The notes under the pieces: generated by a model
Told to the model about the DNA's origin: nothing
The model's database searches: none
The model's input: the letters and a program-made list of their open reading frames with translations, nothing else
Position numbers and translations under genes: made by a program
NCBI GenBank assembly: GCA_002842465.1
Contig: PHDA01000010.1
Span: 77,013-118,086, forward strand
Direction: 5' to 3'
DNA from: Bacteroidetes bacterium HGW-Bacteroidetes-7
GTDB lineage: Bacteria > Bacteroidota > Bacteroidia > Bacteroidales > UBA932
Length of the DNA: 41,074 nt
Shown here: one piece after another, positions 17,294-26,113 of the stretch
How positions within the stretch are numbered: the first letter of the stretch is position 1
How the letters are laid out: every line of letters begins with the position of its first letter

Positions 17294-18590
17294 GTTTAAG
17301 CAAAATATCAATAGCTTCACTTTCGGGAACTGATCTGAAAACAGGTGTTTTACCCCTGTAGATGCTCACTTTTCCCCTCCCTTCGCCAACATACCCGTAA
17401 TCGGCATCAGCCATCTCTCCCGGTCCGTTTACAATACATCCCATTACTGCAATGTTGTAACCCTTAAGGTGAGAGGTACGCCTTTTTACCTCATTAAAAA
17501 CACTTTCAAGATTAAAAAGCGTTCTGCCACAACCTGGACAGGCAATGTACTCAGGTTTTGAAAATCTGCGACGAGCAGCCTGCATCAGATTATCTTTGAA
17601 GTTATCAATAAGGTGGTTAGAGATTGCTTGCCCGGCAACAAATGCACTTACAGAAAAATCATCTATGCTCTTTTCGAGCAAATGAGGGCCTATCTCGCAA
17701 GCTGCTTCGAGTATAAACTCATCCCATGTTTCTGTATTATAGCTAAAGTTTAAATTACCGCTCTGAATCTTCTCCAGAACAGTATAATATCTTCCTGGTT
17801 TTTCAAAGAATTTTGCAATAAGATCTGCTGCAGGAATTTCGTTTAAGGGGCTCTCTGTGAGAGACACCCTTATAGTATCTCCAATGCCTTTTGAAAGAAG
17901 AGCAGAGAGGCCAACTGCAGACTTAATACGACCCTCATCGCCGTTTCCTGCCTCAGTAACCCCAAGGTGAAGCGGGTAGATTACCCTGTTTTTGAGCATC
18001 TCATCATGTAAAAGGCTGTAAGCCTTTGTCATAATAATAGTATTGCTAGCCTTTAGAGAAATAATTATTCTATCAAAATTGTTATTTTCAGCCATTTTAA
18101 TCCACTCCATTGCCGCCTCTTTCATTCCGGCAGGAGTATTACCGTACTTTTCAACAATTCTATCACCGAGTGAGCCATGGTTGACACCAATTCTGATGGA
18201 AGTGGAGTGTTCCTTGCAAATATCTGTTAATCTGGCAAACTCCCTGATTGCAATATCATGATCCTTTGCAAAGTTTCCGGGGTTTATTCTCACTTTATCT
18301 GCAACTTTTGCGGCTTCATGGGCAACTTCATAAGAGAAGTGAACATCTGCTACAAGAGGGGTTAAAATACCCTTATCTCTAAGCATCTCTTTAATAACCT
18401 TGAGCGCACTTACCTCTTTCAACCCTTGAGTTGTAAGCCTGATTATTTGAGCACCTGCATTTGAAAGTTCAACACACTGCCTGAAAGAGGCCTCAATGTC
18501 GGCCGTAGGGGTGTTGCACATTGTCTGAACCACTATCTTACCACCGTTGCCAATTGAAACATTCCCAACATTAACAGTTAGCTTTTTCAT
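17244..18590 (-). CDS. ispG: 4-hydroxy-3-methylbut-2-enyl-diphosphate synthase (IspG/GcpE)
   Basis: 448 residues. IspG reduces MEcPP to HMBPP, the penultimate step of the MEP isoprenoid pathway. The TIM barrel spans about 1-255 (VQTMCNTPTADI, LVADVHFSYEVA, VRINPGN, LHLGVTEAG). The 4Fe-4S domain spans about 345-440, with ligands Cys351 and Cys354 (CPGC), Cys385 and Glu392 (GCIVNGPGE). Between them, residues about 265-345 form a segment roughly 75 residues longer than in the 370-residue E. coli form but much shorter than the central domain of the 600-plus-residue form usual in Bacteroidetes. Its start overlaps the barrel-protein stop as ATGA, suggesting coupling. Confidence 0.96.
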   Translation of the reverse strand: MKKLTVNVGNVSIGNGGKIVVQTMCNTPTADIEASFRQCVELSNAGAQIIRLTTQGLKEVSALKVIKEMLRDKGILTPLVADVHFSYEVAHEAAKVADKVRINPGNFAKDHDIAIREFARLTDICKEHSTSIRIGVNHGSLGDRIVEKYGNTPAGMKEAAMEWIKMAENNNFDRIIISLKASNTIIMTKAYSLLHDEMLKNRVIYPLHLGVTEAGNGDEGRIKSAVGLSALLSKGIGDTIRVSLTESPLNEIPAADLIAKFFEKPGRYYTVLEKIQSGNLNFSYNTETWDEFILEAACEIGPHLLEKSIDDFSVSAFVAGQAISNHLIDNFKDNLMQAARRRFSKPEYIACPGCGRTLFNLESVFNEVKRRTSHLKGYNIAVMGCIVNGPGEMADADYGYVGEGRGKVSIYRGKTPVFRSVPESEAIDILLKLIDSDARNIVSPPQNG

Positions 18591-19207
18591 AGATGGAAGT
18601 ATAATGTTGCACTAATAAGCACCTGCTTGGGATAGGTAAAAAAGTGTTCAGTTTCGCTGAATTTTTTGGGACTATGCAGATATGAGAGAGAGTATTGATA
18701 GTTTCCTTCTAGATGCAGTTCAAAAGGCCTTAAAACAAAGGCTAAGCCTCCTCCGACAATAAAGCCATAATCTACTTTATAATCATTCTCATCAAAACCG
18801 CTGACGTCAGAAACACTTTTTTTGTACCTGTAACCGCCGAAACCGCCAGCATTAATCAGAAGGCGCATCTTCCAAAAATCCATATGGAACTGAGAGACAA
18901 CAGGTATGGTGATAACTTCGTATCTTGTAGTTGTCTCACCGATTGTAAAACCCTGCTCACTCTTTGAGATTGCAGCCTGAAAACCAAAGAGATTTATTGT
19001 TTTCCAAAGATCATGATAAAAGGTATAAACAAAAGAGTAATTACCGTAAGTTTTAACAGATACTGCACTGATATCCGGTCTTGTATCAAGTCCACTTATG
19101 TTGTATGCAGCCCTGACTCCAATCAAGTGCTCTCTCTTTTGAGCGTTTACTGTATTAGCGGACAAAAGGAGCAAAACAAACAGTATAGATATATGGATCT
19201 TTTTCAC
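18587..19207 (-). CDS. Outer-membrane beta-barrel protein (porin-like, PorT type)
   Basis: 206 residues. A clear signal peptide ends at VNAQ (about residue 22). The rest has alternating hydrophobic strands with aromatic girdles and a C-terminal strand ending in SATLYFHL, typical of an eight-stranded Bacteroidetes outer-membrane barrel (OMP_b-brl_2 type). Function is unknown. Proteins of this size include PorT of the type IX secretion system, but nothing here proves that identity. It overlaps ispG by 4 bases (ATGA) and follows the Ig-like lipoprotein gene by 35 bases. Confidence 0.8.
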   Translation of the reverse strand: MKKIHISILFVLLLLSANTVNAQKREHLIGVRAAYNISGLDTRPDISAVSVKTYGNYSFVYTFYHDLWKTINLFGFQAAISKSEQGFTIGETTTRYEVITIPVVSQFHMDFWKMRLLINAGGFGGYRYKKSVSDVSGFDENDYKVDYGFIVGGGLAFVLRPFELHLEGNYQYSLSYLHSPKKFSETEHFFTYPKQVLISATLYFHL

Positions 19208-19242
19208 GTGGCTGGTTTATTTAACTATTTAGTTTTATTAGG

Positions 19243-21048
19243 CTATTTAAAAATGCTTTTCAAATCAACACTTTGCAAAAGCTCTACAGATTCTGGTATA
19301 GAGATTATTGTGGCTCCGTCAGACAAAGAGTATAACCTTACCTTTTCAGGTTGCCTTTTTAACAGAACATTTCCGGTATCAATAATTCCGTTTCCGTTAA
19401 TATCCTGAGTTATCCTTATTGAGTACTCACCCTTTTGGAGATATGGGAATTCCAGTTTAGTGTCTTTGTTTATCTTATAGCTTCGAAATACTTTATCTCT
19501 TGTGATATTTGTTAAATCCACAATATATGAGCCTTCTGTGCCCTTTATGTCAAGAATAAGTTTCGATAAGGCATCATCATTCGGAAGCTTAACAGTGACA
19601 AAAGAAGAGTCATTTGTCTGCTTATAAATATCTTTAAATGTAGCAGTAGTTGCCCTTAATGTGTATTCATAACCGGGTAATATTCTATCTGTAGGAACAA
19701 TTGACATGATTCTGCTATAAATTGAATCACTTACAATAGTGTACTTCATATTTCCAATCTCTCCTCTTGGTGCCTTGTATTCAAGTTTTAGTGAATCAAG
19801 CAAGAGATGTGCAAGAGGTGACGGAAAGATTAGTTTAATCCCTTCGGCTTCAAACAGTGTAGGATCTGCTATCATTTCAAAATCAAGAAGATCGGCTCTC
19901 TTTTCCTTTACTCCGGTTTCGGCCCTGTTTCTCATCTCCCTCTGTGTATCTCTCTTTGGTCTGGTATAGACAAGTCTGAAGTCTTCGGTAAATGGGGTAA
20001 GGTTATTTAATGAGTCTGTTTTCATGTATTCAACCTCAAGGGTTAATGAATCTGAAACGACTAAAGATGTATCTTTAATCCAGATAACAAGACTGTCACG
20101 TCTGATATTAAATTCTTTAAGAAGAGATGCAGAATCTATGCCTTTGAATTTAGCAGACAAAACCTCGGCTTGAGGTGTAGAGAATTTTACATAGGCCATT
20201 CTGTGCTGTAACCTCTTTGCCTCTCTGATAAACTGCTTTGCAGGATCCTCCTTAAAAATGTAAAGATTGAGTTCCGAGGGTCTGGACATGGCTGTGAGGG
20301 TATCTTTTTCATCAACCTGAATCAGCTCTTTTAGATCTGCCCTCATAATATTAACTGGTGTTAAAAGGGTATCCAAAAATGCAACCTCTTCACTTTCAGG
20401 GTCATATTTGTTATTATTGTTATTGTCGGTAAATGCAAAGACTCTGTATGGGACATTACTAACATTTCTTACCAAAAAGTAGCCGAACTTATCGCTTCTG
20501 GCAATTGAAGAGGGCAGGGTATTAAAAAGTGAAGAGTCGGAATGGTCCTTATAAAATGCTATTGTTGCATTCACAACAGGAAGTAAAGATTGAGAGTGGT
20601 ATATTGTACCTGAGCACATTAGCGAATCAATAAAACTGCCGGTTGAAAAAGGATATACATACGCACCAAACAGATTGCCCTCATTATTGTCTACAATTGA
20701 CCTGCTGAAATTCAGAGTATAAGTGGTTGCCGAATCAAGATTTGATGGAAATGAGACTATGATACTTTTACCTCTGATTTTTGTTTCGGGGCTTTTAGAT
20801 TGGGGCGGAGAGAGGTATATATTTTTAAGAGGCTCATTAAGAACCACATACTCGTCAAATTTAAGCTCTATTGAACCCTCTTTAAGGGGAAAGTTGACCC
20901 TTCCGGAGTCAGGAAGCACTTTAAGTAATTGAGGTGGTATAGTATCTTTGATTCCTCCCATAGGGGGGGTTGTAGTGTTGGCGCAGGAGATGCAAAAAGC
21001 AAATGTTAAAGCTATTACCGCCGTTGCAATTATCGTGTCTCTTTTCAT
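19243..21048 (-). CDS. Ig-like domain lipoprotein (Big_5/SbsA type)
   Basis: 601 residues. The signal peptide ends in a lipobox-like FCISC, making Cys22 the probable lipidated residue. The mature start CANTTTPPMGGIKDTIPPQL is the recognisable opening of a Bacteroidetes envelope lipoprotein family. Residues about 38-135 form the bacterial Ig-like (Big_5) domain (SGRVNFPLKEGSIELKFDE, TYTLNFS); a carboxypeptidase-regulatory-like beta domain seems to follow at about 135-225. The remainder is beta-rich with no catalytic motif. A surface or periplasmic structural role is likely but unproved. It starts 3 bases after the RelA/SpoT stop, so the two are co-transcribed. Confidence 0.85.
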   Translation of the reverse strand: MKRDTIIATAVIALTFAFCISCANTTTPPMGGIKDTIPPQLLKVLPDSGRVNFPLKEGSIELKFDEYVVLNEPLKNIYLSPPQSKSPETKIRGKSIIVSFPSNLDSATTYTLNFSRSIVDNNEGNLFGAYVYPFSTGSFIDSLMCSGTIYHSQSLLPVVNATIAFYKDHSDSSLFNTLPSSIARSDKFGYFLVRNVSNVPYRVFAFTDNNNNNKYDPESEEVAFLDTLLTPVNIMRADLKELIQVDEKDTLTAMSRPSELNLYIFKEDPAKQFIREAKRLQHRMAYVKFSTPQAEVLSAKFKGIDSASLLKEFNIRRDSLVIWIKDTSLVVSDSLTLEVEYMKTDSLNNLTPFTEDFRLVYTRPKRDTQREMRNRAETGVKEKRADLLDFEMIADPTLFEAEGIKLIFPSPLAHLLLDSLKLEYKAPRGEIGNMKYTIVSDSIYSRIMSIVPTDRILPGYEYTLRATTATFKDIYKQTNDSSFVTVKLPNDDALSKLILDIKGTEGSYIVDLTNITRDKVFRSYKINKDTKLEFPYLQKGEYSIRITQDINGNGIIDTGNVLLKRQPEKVRLYSLSDGATIISIPESVELLQSVDLKSIFK

Positions 21049-21051
21049 CTT

Positions 21052-23358
21052 TTAATCCTCTTTTATCTCTGTTCTTTTAACACTTTCAACGCCTTTTACA
21101 AGTGACATTTGCTTGATAAGCTTGTCCAGATCTTCGGTGCTGTGGACATATAAATCTACAAAACCTTCAAAAATTCCGTCATGAGTCTCAATAAGAATTT
21201 TTCTGATATTTACGCTCAGCACCAACGTAATATATTGTGTAAGATCATTTAATATTCCTATTCTGTCAATTCCTCTCATGCTTATCCTGGCAAGGAAAGA
21301 GAGAACTGTGTGTTTGCTCCATTTGGCTTTAACGATTCTTTCACCGTAGCTTGCTGCCAGATGAATTGCTTCGGGGCAGCTGTTTTTATGAACAATCACC
21401 TCTTCATTATCATTAATAAAACCTATTACCTTATCTCCAGGGATTGGCTTGCAACATCTTGCAACCTGGTATGAGAGGGTCTTTTCCAAAGGATCCTCCT
21501 TAAGAAGATAATCTTTCCTCTTGTCTATCCTTGACTTGATTATTGGAGGAATTGCATCATTATCATCAAATGCCTCATCCTTTTCTGCAATCTCATCATC
21601 ATCAGTATAAAAAGACTCAGAGTTATTTTTTTCTGAACCGGTAATCTTTGAAAACTGAAGATTCCAGTACCTTACAATTTTATTGCTTGAATTTTTTTTG
21701 AGCATTTTCCCTAAGTCTGAAAGGTCAATCAACCCGGCTCCGACTTTGCTAAAAAGCTCTTGTCTGTTTGTAAGTCCATAAGCAACAGTCAATTTTCTGT
21801 ATACTCTTGCCTGTGGTTTAATGCCAAACTCTTTAATCTTCTCGTCAAGCATTGTATGTCCTCTTTTCAGATGATCTTTAATCTCTGATTTGAGAGCATC
21901 CATAATAAAGCCTTTGGCTTTAGGAGTCTTTACAAAATCAAGCCACTCTCTTTGTGGCTTTTGAGATTCTGCAGTGATTATCTCAACCTGATCGCCGTTG
22001 CGCAATTCATAGGAGAGGGCAACCAATTTAAAGTTTGCTTTGGCAGCAATAGCCTTACTGCCTATTTCTGAGTGGATTGCATATGCTAAATCGAGAGCAG
22101 TTGAGCCTTTGGTTAGGGATTTTGACTCGCCCTTAGGTGTAAAGACATAAATTTCAGACGACAAAAGGTCTGAATGGAATCTGTCAAGAAATTCAAGGGC
22201 ATTTGAATCAGGATTCTCCAGCACCTCTCTTACCATATTGAGCCATCTGTCCATATCGTTTTCAGAAGGTGTTCCTGTCCCTTTGTAACTCCAGTGAGCA
22301 GCAACTCCTCTTTCAGCAAGTTCATTCATCCTGCTAGACCTGATCTGAATCTCAACCCAGTTGCCCTGAGGGCCCATTACGGTGCAGTGAAGTGCCTCGT
22401 ATCCGTTAATTTTTGGAGTGCTAACCCAATCTCTGATTCTGTCTGTTTTTGACAGATACAGTTCTGTAATAAGTGAATAAATGTGCCAACACTGTATTCT
22501 TTCAACCTGTTCCGGTTTTGCTTCAAAAATTATTCTGACTGCGTAAAGGTCATAAATCTGTTCAAATGGAATTCCCTTAGTCTCCATCTTTCGCCAGATG
22601 GAGTAGGGACTTTTTGTCCTTTTGGTAATATTGAACTTAAACCCGGCTTGTCTTAAGCTTTCTGCAATAGGTTCGATAAAGCTATCCATCGCACATCCTC
22701 TCTCCTCTACGGTCTGTGCAATTCTAGACTGAATGAACTCATACTGAGATGGTAAAGTGTGGAAAAGCCAAATATTTTCAAGTTCTGATTTAATACTGTA
22801 AAGCCCAAGACGGTGTGCAAGTGGTATGAAAATATACATTGTCTCACTCAGGACTTTGGACTTTTTATGATCTGGCATAAAGTCAAGAGTCCTCATATTA
22901 TGAAGGCGGTCAGCAAGTTTGATTAAAATCACCCTTACGTCATCATTCAGAGTCAAAAGAATTCTTTTAAAGTTCTCTGCCTGGCCGGAAGTCTTTGAAT
23001 CAAAGGCACTTTTAATTTTTGTAAGACCATCGACAAGTGAAGCTACTTTGGCCCCGAACAACCTTTCAATGTCCTCTAACGTGTATTCTGTATCCTCAAC
23101 TACATCGTGAATAAGAGCAGTAACAATTGATTTGTATCCAAGACCTATCTCCTGAACCACAATTTGTGCAACAGATATAGGGTGGATTATGTAAGGTTCT
23201 CCTGATCTTCTTCTTACGCCGTTATGAGCTGCTTTTGCAAAATCAAAAGCCTTAAGTACAATTTCGTACTCTCCCTGATTTGCACAACGCTTCAAACTTG
23301 CAAGTCGAAGAACTTCAAATTCCTTTTCAATCAATTGATTATCTTGCTCAGTAAACAT
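21052..23358 (-). CDS. Bifunctional (p)ppGpp synthetase/hydrolase (RelA/SpoT homologue)
   Basis: 768 residues, full RSH length. The HD hydrolase domain (about 45-200) keeps its metal-binding residues in YIIHPISVA, ALIHDVVEDTEYT and LADRLHNMRT. The synthetase domain (about 240-355) has YSIWRKM, INGYEALHCTVMGP, EIQIRS and AERGVAAHWSYKG. A TGS domain follows (about 405-465, with TALDLAYAIHSEIG), then a conserved-cysteine segment (VARCCKPIPGD) and a C-terminal ACT domain (about 690-768). It makes and degrades (p)ppGpp in starvation. An acidic segment rich in Asp and Glu lies near residues 585-605. It lies 3 bases after hydG and 3 bases before the lipoprotein gene, inside a long operon. Confidence 0.96.
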   Translation of the reverse strand: MFTEQDNQLIEKEFEVLRLASLKRCANQGEYEIVLKAFDFAKAAHNGVRRRSGEPYIIHPISVAQIVVQEIGLGYKSIVTALIHDVVEDTEYTLEDIERLFGAKVASLVDGLTKIKSAFDSKTSGQAENFKRILLTLNDDVRVILIKLADRLHNMRTLDFMPDHKKSKVLSETMYIFIPLAHRLGLYSIKSELENIWLFHTLPSQYEFIQSRIAQTVEERGCAMDSFIEPIAESLRQAGFKFNITKRTKSPYSIWRKMETKGIPFEQIYDLYAVRIIFEAKPEQVERIQCWHIYSLITELYLSKTDRIRDWVSTPKINGYEALHCTVMGPQGNWVEIQIRSSRMNELAERGVAAHWSYKGTGTPSENDMDRWLNMVREVLENPDSNALEFLDRFHSDLLSSEIYVFTPKGESKSLTKGSTALDLAYAIHSEIGSKAIAAKANFKLVALSYELRNGDQVEIITAESQKPQREWLDFVKTPKAKGFIMDALKSEIKDHLKRGHTMLDEKIKEFGIKPQARVYRKLTVAYGLTNRQELFSKVGAGLIDLSDLGKMLKKNSSNKIVRYWNLQFSKITGSEKNNSESFYTDDDEIAEKDEAFDDNDAIPPIIKSRIDKRKDYLLKEDPLEKTLSYQVARCCKPIPGDKVIGFINDNEEVIVHKNSCPEAIHLAASYGERIVKAKWSKHTVLSFLARISMRGIDRIGILNDLTQYITLVLSVNIRKILIETHDGIFEGFVDLYVHSTEDLDKLIKQMSLVKGVESVKRTEIKED

Positions 23359-23361
23359 ATT

Positions 23362-24774
23362 TTAATATAAAAGATCTCTTTTACCGTTACGTATCATCTC
23401 AATTTTGCTTCTCAGCTCTTGCTGCTTAGAGGCATCTTTCATGTGTGTTATTTCATTCTCTATTAATGCATAGCCCTCTATCTTGGTTTTTTCAGATGAG
23501 TAATCCTCCAGATATTCAGCCAATGTCAAAACAGCATTTGGGGTACAGAATCTTCCGATGAAACCCGGAATGGCATACTCCATGAAGTGTTCACCGGTTC
23601 TGCCCAGTCTGTAGCATGATGTGCAGAAACTTGGGATAAAACCCCTCGACAGTAGCCACTGAATAACGTCGTCAAGCTCTCTTGAATCGCCAATTTTAAA
23701 CTGCTCCCTGTTCAATTGCTGATCATCTTTCTTCTCCTCCTGATATGATCCAATCTCAAGTTTGGTGCCAGCATCAATCTGTGAAACGCCAAACTCAATT
23801 ACTGCATCTCTCACCTCAGATGTCTCTCTTGCAGTCATGATCAATCCGGTATATGGAACTGCTATTCTAAGTGTTGCAACCAATTGCTTAAAGTGAAGGT
23901 CACTAACCTCATAAGGGAGGTCAAGTTTCATTCCGTAGGCAGGTTTTATCCTCGGGAAGCTTATAGTGTGAGGCCCTACGCCGTACTTTTCCTGTAAATA
24001 GAGTGAATGGCTAACAAGACCCAAAACCTCAAACCTCCAGTCATAAAGACCAAACAGTGCACCCAGACCTACATCATCAATACCGCCTTCAAAGGCTCTG
24101 TCCATTGCATTCAGCCTCCACATATAGTCGCTTTTTGTTCCGGGGCCGGGGTGATATTTTGCATAAGTCTCTTTGTGATAGGTCTCCTGGAATACCTGGA
24201 AAGTACCTATTCCAGAATCTTTTACAGTACGGAAGCCCTCAATTGATAGTGGAGCAGCATTAATGTTTACCCTCCTGATCTCTCCATTGCCCACCTTTAC
24301 ACTATAGCATGTTTTTACTGTCTCAGCAATAAACTCTGGAGTATATCTTGGATGCTCTCCATATACAAGAATGAGCCTTTTATGTCCCTCTTTCTCAAGC
24401 TGTTCAACCTCTTTTATCAATTCGTCTTCTGCCAAGGTTCTTCTTACAGCTTTTCTGAGAGAACTTCTGAAGCCACAATACTGACAATTGTTTATACAAT
24501 AATTACCAATGTAGAGTGGGGCAAAGAGCACAATTCTGTTACCGTATATCGATCTCTTAAGATCTTTTGCCGTTTCGAACAACTCCTCAAGACCCTCAGG
24601 TGATTTAATGGCTAATAGAGTTGCCGTCTCCTCAAGAGTAAGTGCTTGCTTTGACTTGCTCTTCTGCAAAATTTCGCGAATTTTGGGAAGGTCCTCTTTT
24701 GTATTATTTATTAAATCATGAAGCAACTTGTCGTCAATGAAATCTGTTGCCCCTTGTGATAAAACTCGTTCCAT
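23362..24774 (-). CDS. hydG: [FeFe]-hydrogenase maturase HydG (radical SAM tyrosine lyase)
   Basis: 470 residues. HydG cleaves tyrosine to give the CO and cyanide ligands of the [FeFe]-hydrogenase H-cluster. The radical SAM cluster motif is CINNCQYC (Cys93, Cys97, Cys100). What separates HydG from the related ThiH is a C-terminal second cluster motif, and here CTSC followed after exactly 22 residues by Cys gives C-x2-C-x22-C. It implies the organism makes H2 or oxidises it. hydE, hydF and the hydrogenase are not in the window. The stop is 3 bases from the RelA/SpoT start. Confidence 0.95.
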   Translation of the reverse strand: MERVLSQGATDFIDDKLLHDLINNTKEDLPKIREILQKSKSKQALTLEETATLLAIKSPEGLEELFETAKDLKRSIYGNRIVLFAPLYIGNYCINNCQYCGFRSSLRKAVRRTLAEDELIKEVEQLEKEGHKRLILVYGEHPRYTPEFIAETVKTCYSVKVGNGEIRRVNINAAPLSIEGFRTVKDSGIGTFQVFQETYHKETYAKYHPGPGTKSDYMWRLNAMDRAFEGGIDDVGLGALFGLYDWRFEVLGLVSHSLYLQEKYGVGPHTISFPRIKPAYGMKLDLPYEVSDLHFKQLVATLRIAVPYTGLIMTARETSEVRDAVIEFGVSQIDAGTKLEIGSYQEEKKDDQQLNREQFKIGDSRELDDVIQWLLSRGFIPSFCTSCYRLGRTGEHFMEYAIPGFIGRFCTPNAVLTLAEYLEDYSSEKTKIEGYALIENEITHMKDASKQQELRSKIEMIRNGKRDLLY

Positions 24775-24813
24775 AATATTATATACGGTTAGACTACTGT
24801 TAATTAAGATTAT

Positions 24814-25743
24814 CTAATATTTGTAACTGTCAACATTCTGGTATGCATGAGACAGTTCTGCTCCGAAAAGTATAATTGTCCAACTGATATTCATCCAGAT
24901 TAGAAACAGCGGGATAGCTGCAAAAACTCCATAAACTGCATTCAATCCGGAAACCATCAACTGGGTTTCGAGATAGAAAAACTGAACTACTACAAAGGCA
25001 AAAGCCATAATTAAGGCGCTGTTGAATGCAGCAGAAACTTTGACTTTTGTGTTTGGGATATATTTGTACATAATTGTAAATACCCCTACTATAAAGGAGT
25101 AGGCCACAAGCCAAGTGGCAATTGATGTGATAGGAATAAATCTGTCAATGTCAAGTCCTACTGAATTCAATGCTTTTGAATAGACAAGACTAAGTGTAAG
25201 AAACATGAAAATTATCAGAGGAGAGACAATAAGCATTAGCATATAGTAGGCTGCTCTCTTTTTAAATGATCGTCCTTTTTGCAGTTTCCATATCTCGTTG
25301 AATGCCTCTTCAATATTAAGCATAAGCCAGATAACAGACCAGAGGAAAAATAAAAAACTTATACCCCCGAACAGACCATTTTGGCTTGTAATGATTATGT
25401 TATTGGCAAATTGAACCAGATAAGCAATAATATCTTGATTGCCTTCAAAATATGTATAGAGCAGCATTTCAAATTTGTCGCTTAGCCCAAATCCATTTGT
25501 AACGGCAAAGATCAGAGCTACAATTGGAACAACAGCCAATGCTGAGAAGAAACTTAACGCAATCGCCTGCAATCCAATTCTATCATTTGAATAGCCTTTT
25601 ATTGTAATAATAAGCACTTTAAGATATTTGATCAACCGTGCCCTCATTATGCTGAGCTCAGAAAGGTCCAGGTGCCAAATATCCGTTATTACGAACTTTA
25701 ACAACCTTTGATATGTGTGCGATATTTTACTGGTTTTACTCAC
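24814..25743 (-). CDS. YihY/BrkB-family inner-membrane protein
   Basis: 309 residues with about six membrane helices, typical of the YihY/BrkB family (once wrongly called ribonuclease BN). Family signatures include RIGLQAIALSFFSALAVVPI near residue 65, the WKLQKGRSFKKRAAYY loop, and a last segment GVFAAIPLFLIWMNISW then LFGAELSH. Its function is unsettled; a lipid or solute transport role has been proposed for the family. The start codon is GTG and overlaps the thioesterase stop as GTGA, so it depends on the upstream gene for translation. hydG begins 39 bases downstream. Confidence 0.9.
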   Translation of the reverse strand: MSKTSKISHTYQRLLKFVITDIWHLDLSELSIMRARLIKYLKVLIITIKGYSNDRIGLQAIALSFFSALAVVPIVALIFAVTNGFGLSDKFEMLLYTYFEGNQDIIAYLVQFANNIIITSQNGLFGGISFLFFLWSVIWLMLNIEEAFNEIWKLQKGRSFKKRAAYYMLMLIVSPLIIFMFLTLSLVYSKALNSVGLDIDRFIPITSIATWLVAYSFIVGVFTIMYKYIPNTKVKVSAAFNSALIMAFAFVVVQFFYLETQLMVSGLNAVYGVFAAIPLFLIWMNISWTIILFGAELSHAYQNVDSYKY

Positions 25744-26111
25744 GAAAGGCGATCCATATATTTTGATGGGTTGATAATATATCTGATATGAGTCCCTTCA
25801 CCGATAGAACCACTATCATCAAATGCTTTCACTTTGAAGGTTAGCTTTTTACCATCGATAGCAACCAATTCAGCTTCGGCGTAAACCTTGGCTCCCAAAG
25901 GAGTTGCTCTAGTGTGTTTAACATTAACTTCAATTCCAACAGTGTCCTGAGTGTCGGTTAGAGAAAATTTTGCCAAAAGGTGTGCTGACTGTTCCATTAG
26001 TGCAATCATTGCAGGTGTGGCAAAAACATGCAGAAAGCCTGAGCCGTAATAAGCTGCAGTATCACTCTCCTTTACAAGTTTCTCAATTATCAGTTTTTTA
26101 CCTATTTCCAT
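25740..26111 (-). CDS. Hotdog thioesterase of the FlK (fluoroacetyl-CoA thioesterase-like) type
   Basis: 123 residues, one hotdog domain. Thr32, Glu40 and His66 match the catalytic triad of FlK in order and spacing (T, +8 E, +26 H: ATPAMIALMEQSA, then NVKHTRATP), and GEGTHIRYII at the end is also family-typical. FlK hydrolyses fluoroacetyl-CoA in a fluoroacetate-making Streptomyces, but most bacterial homologues have unknown acyl-CoA substrates, so a general acyl-CoA housekeeping role is more likely here. It lies 2 bases after the flavodiiron gene and overlaps the BrkB gene by 4 bases. Confidence 0.88.
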   Translation of the reverse strand: MEIGKKLIIEKLVKESDTAAYYGSGFLHVFATPAMIALMEQSAHLLAKFSLTDTQDTVGIEVNVKHTRATPLGAKVYAEAELVAIDGKKLTFKVKAFDDSGSIGEGTHIRYIINPSKYMDRLS

Positions 26112-26113
26112 AA

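Noticed and set aside
23362-24774. ThiH (thiamine tyrosine lyase) instead of HydG
   Set aside because: The C-terminal C-x2-C-x22-C second-cluster motif is present, which ThiH lacks.
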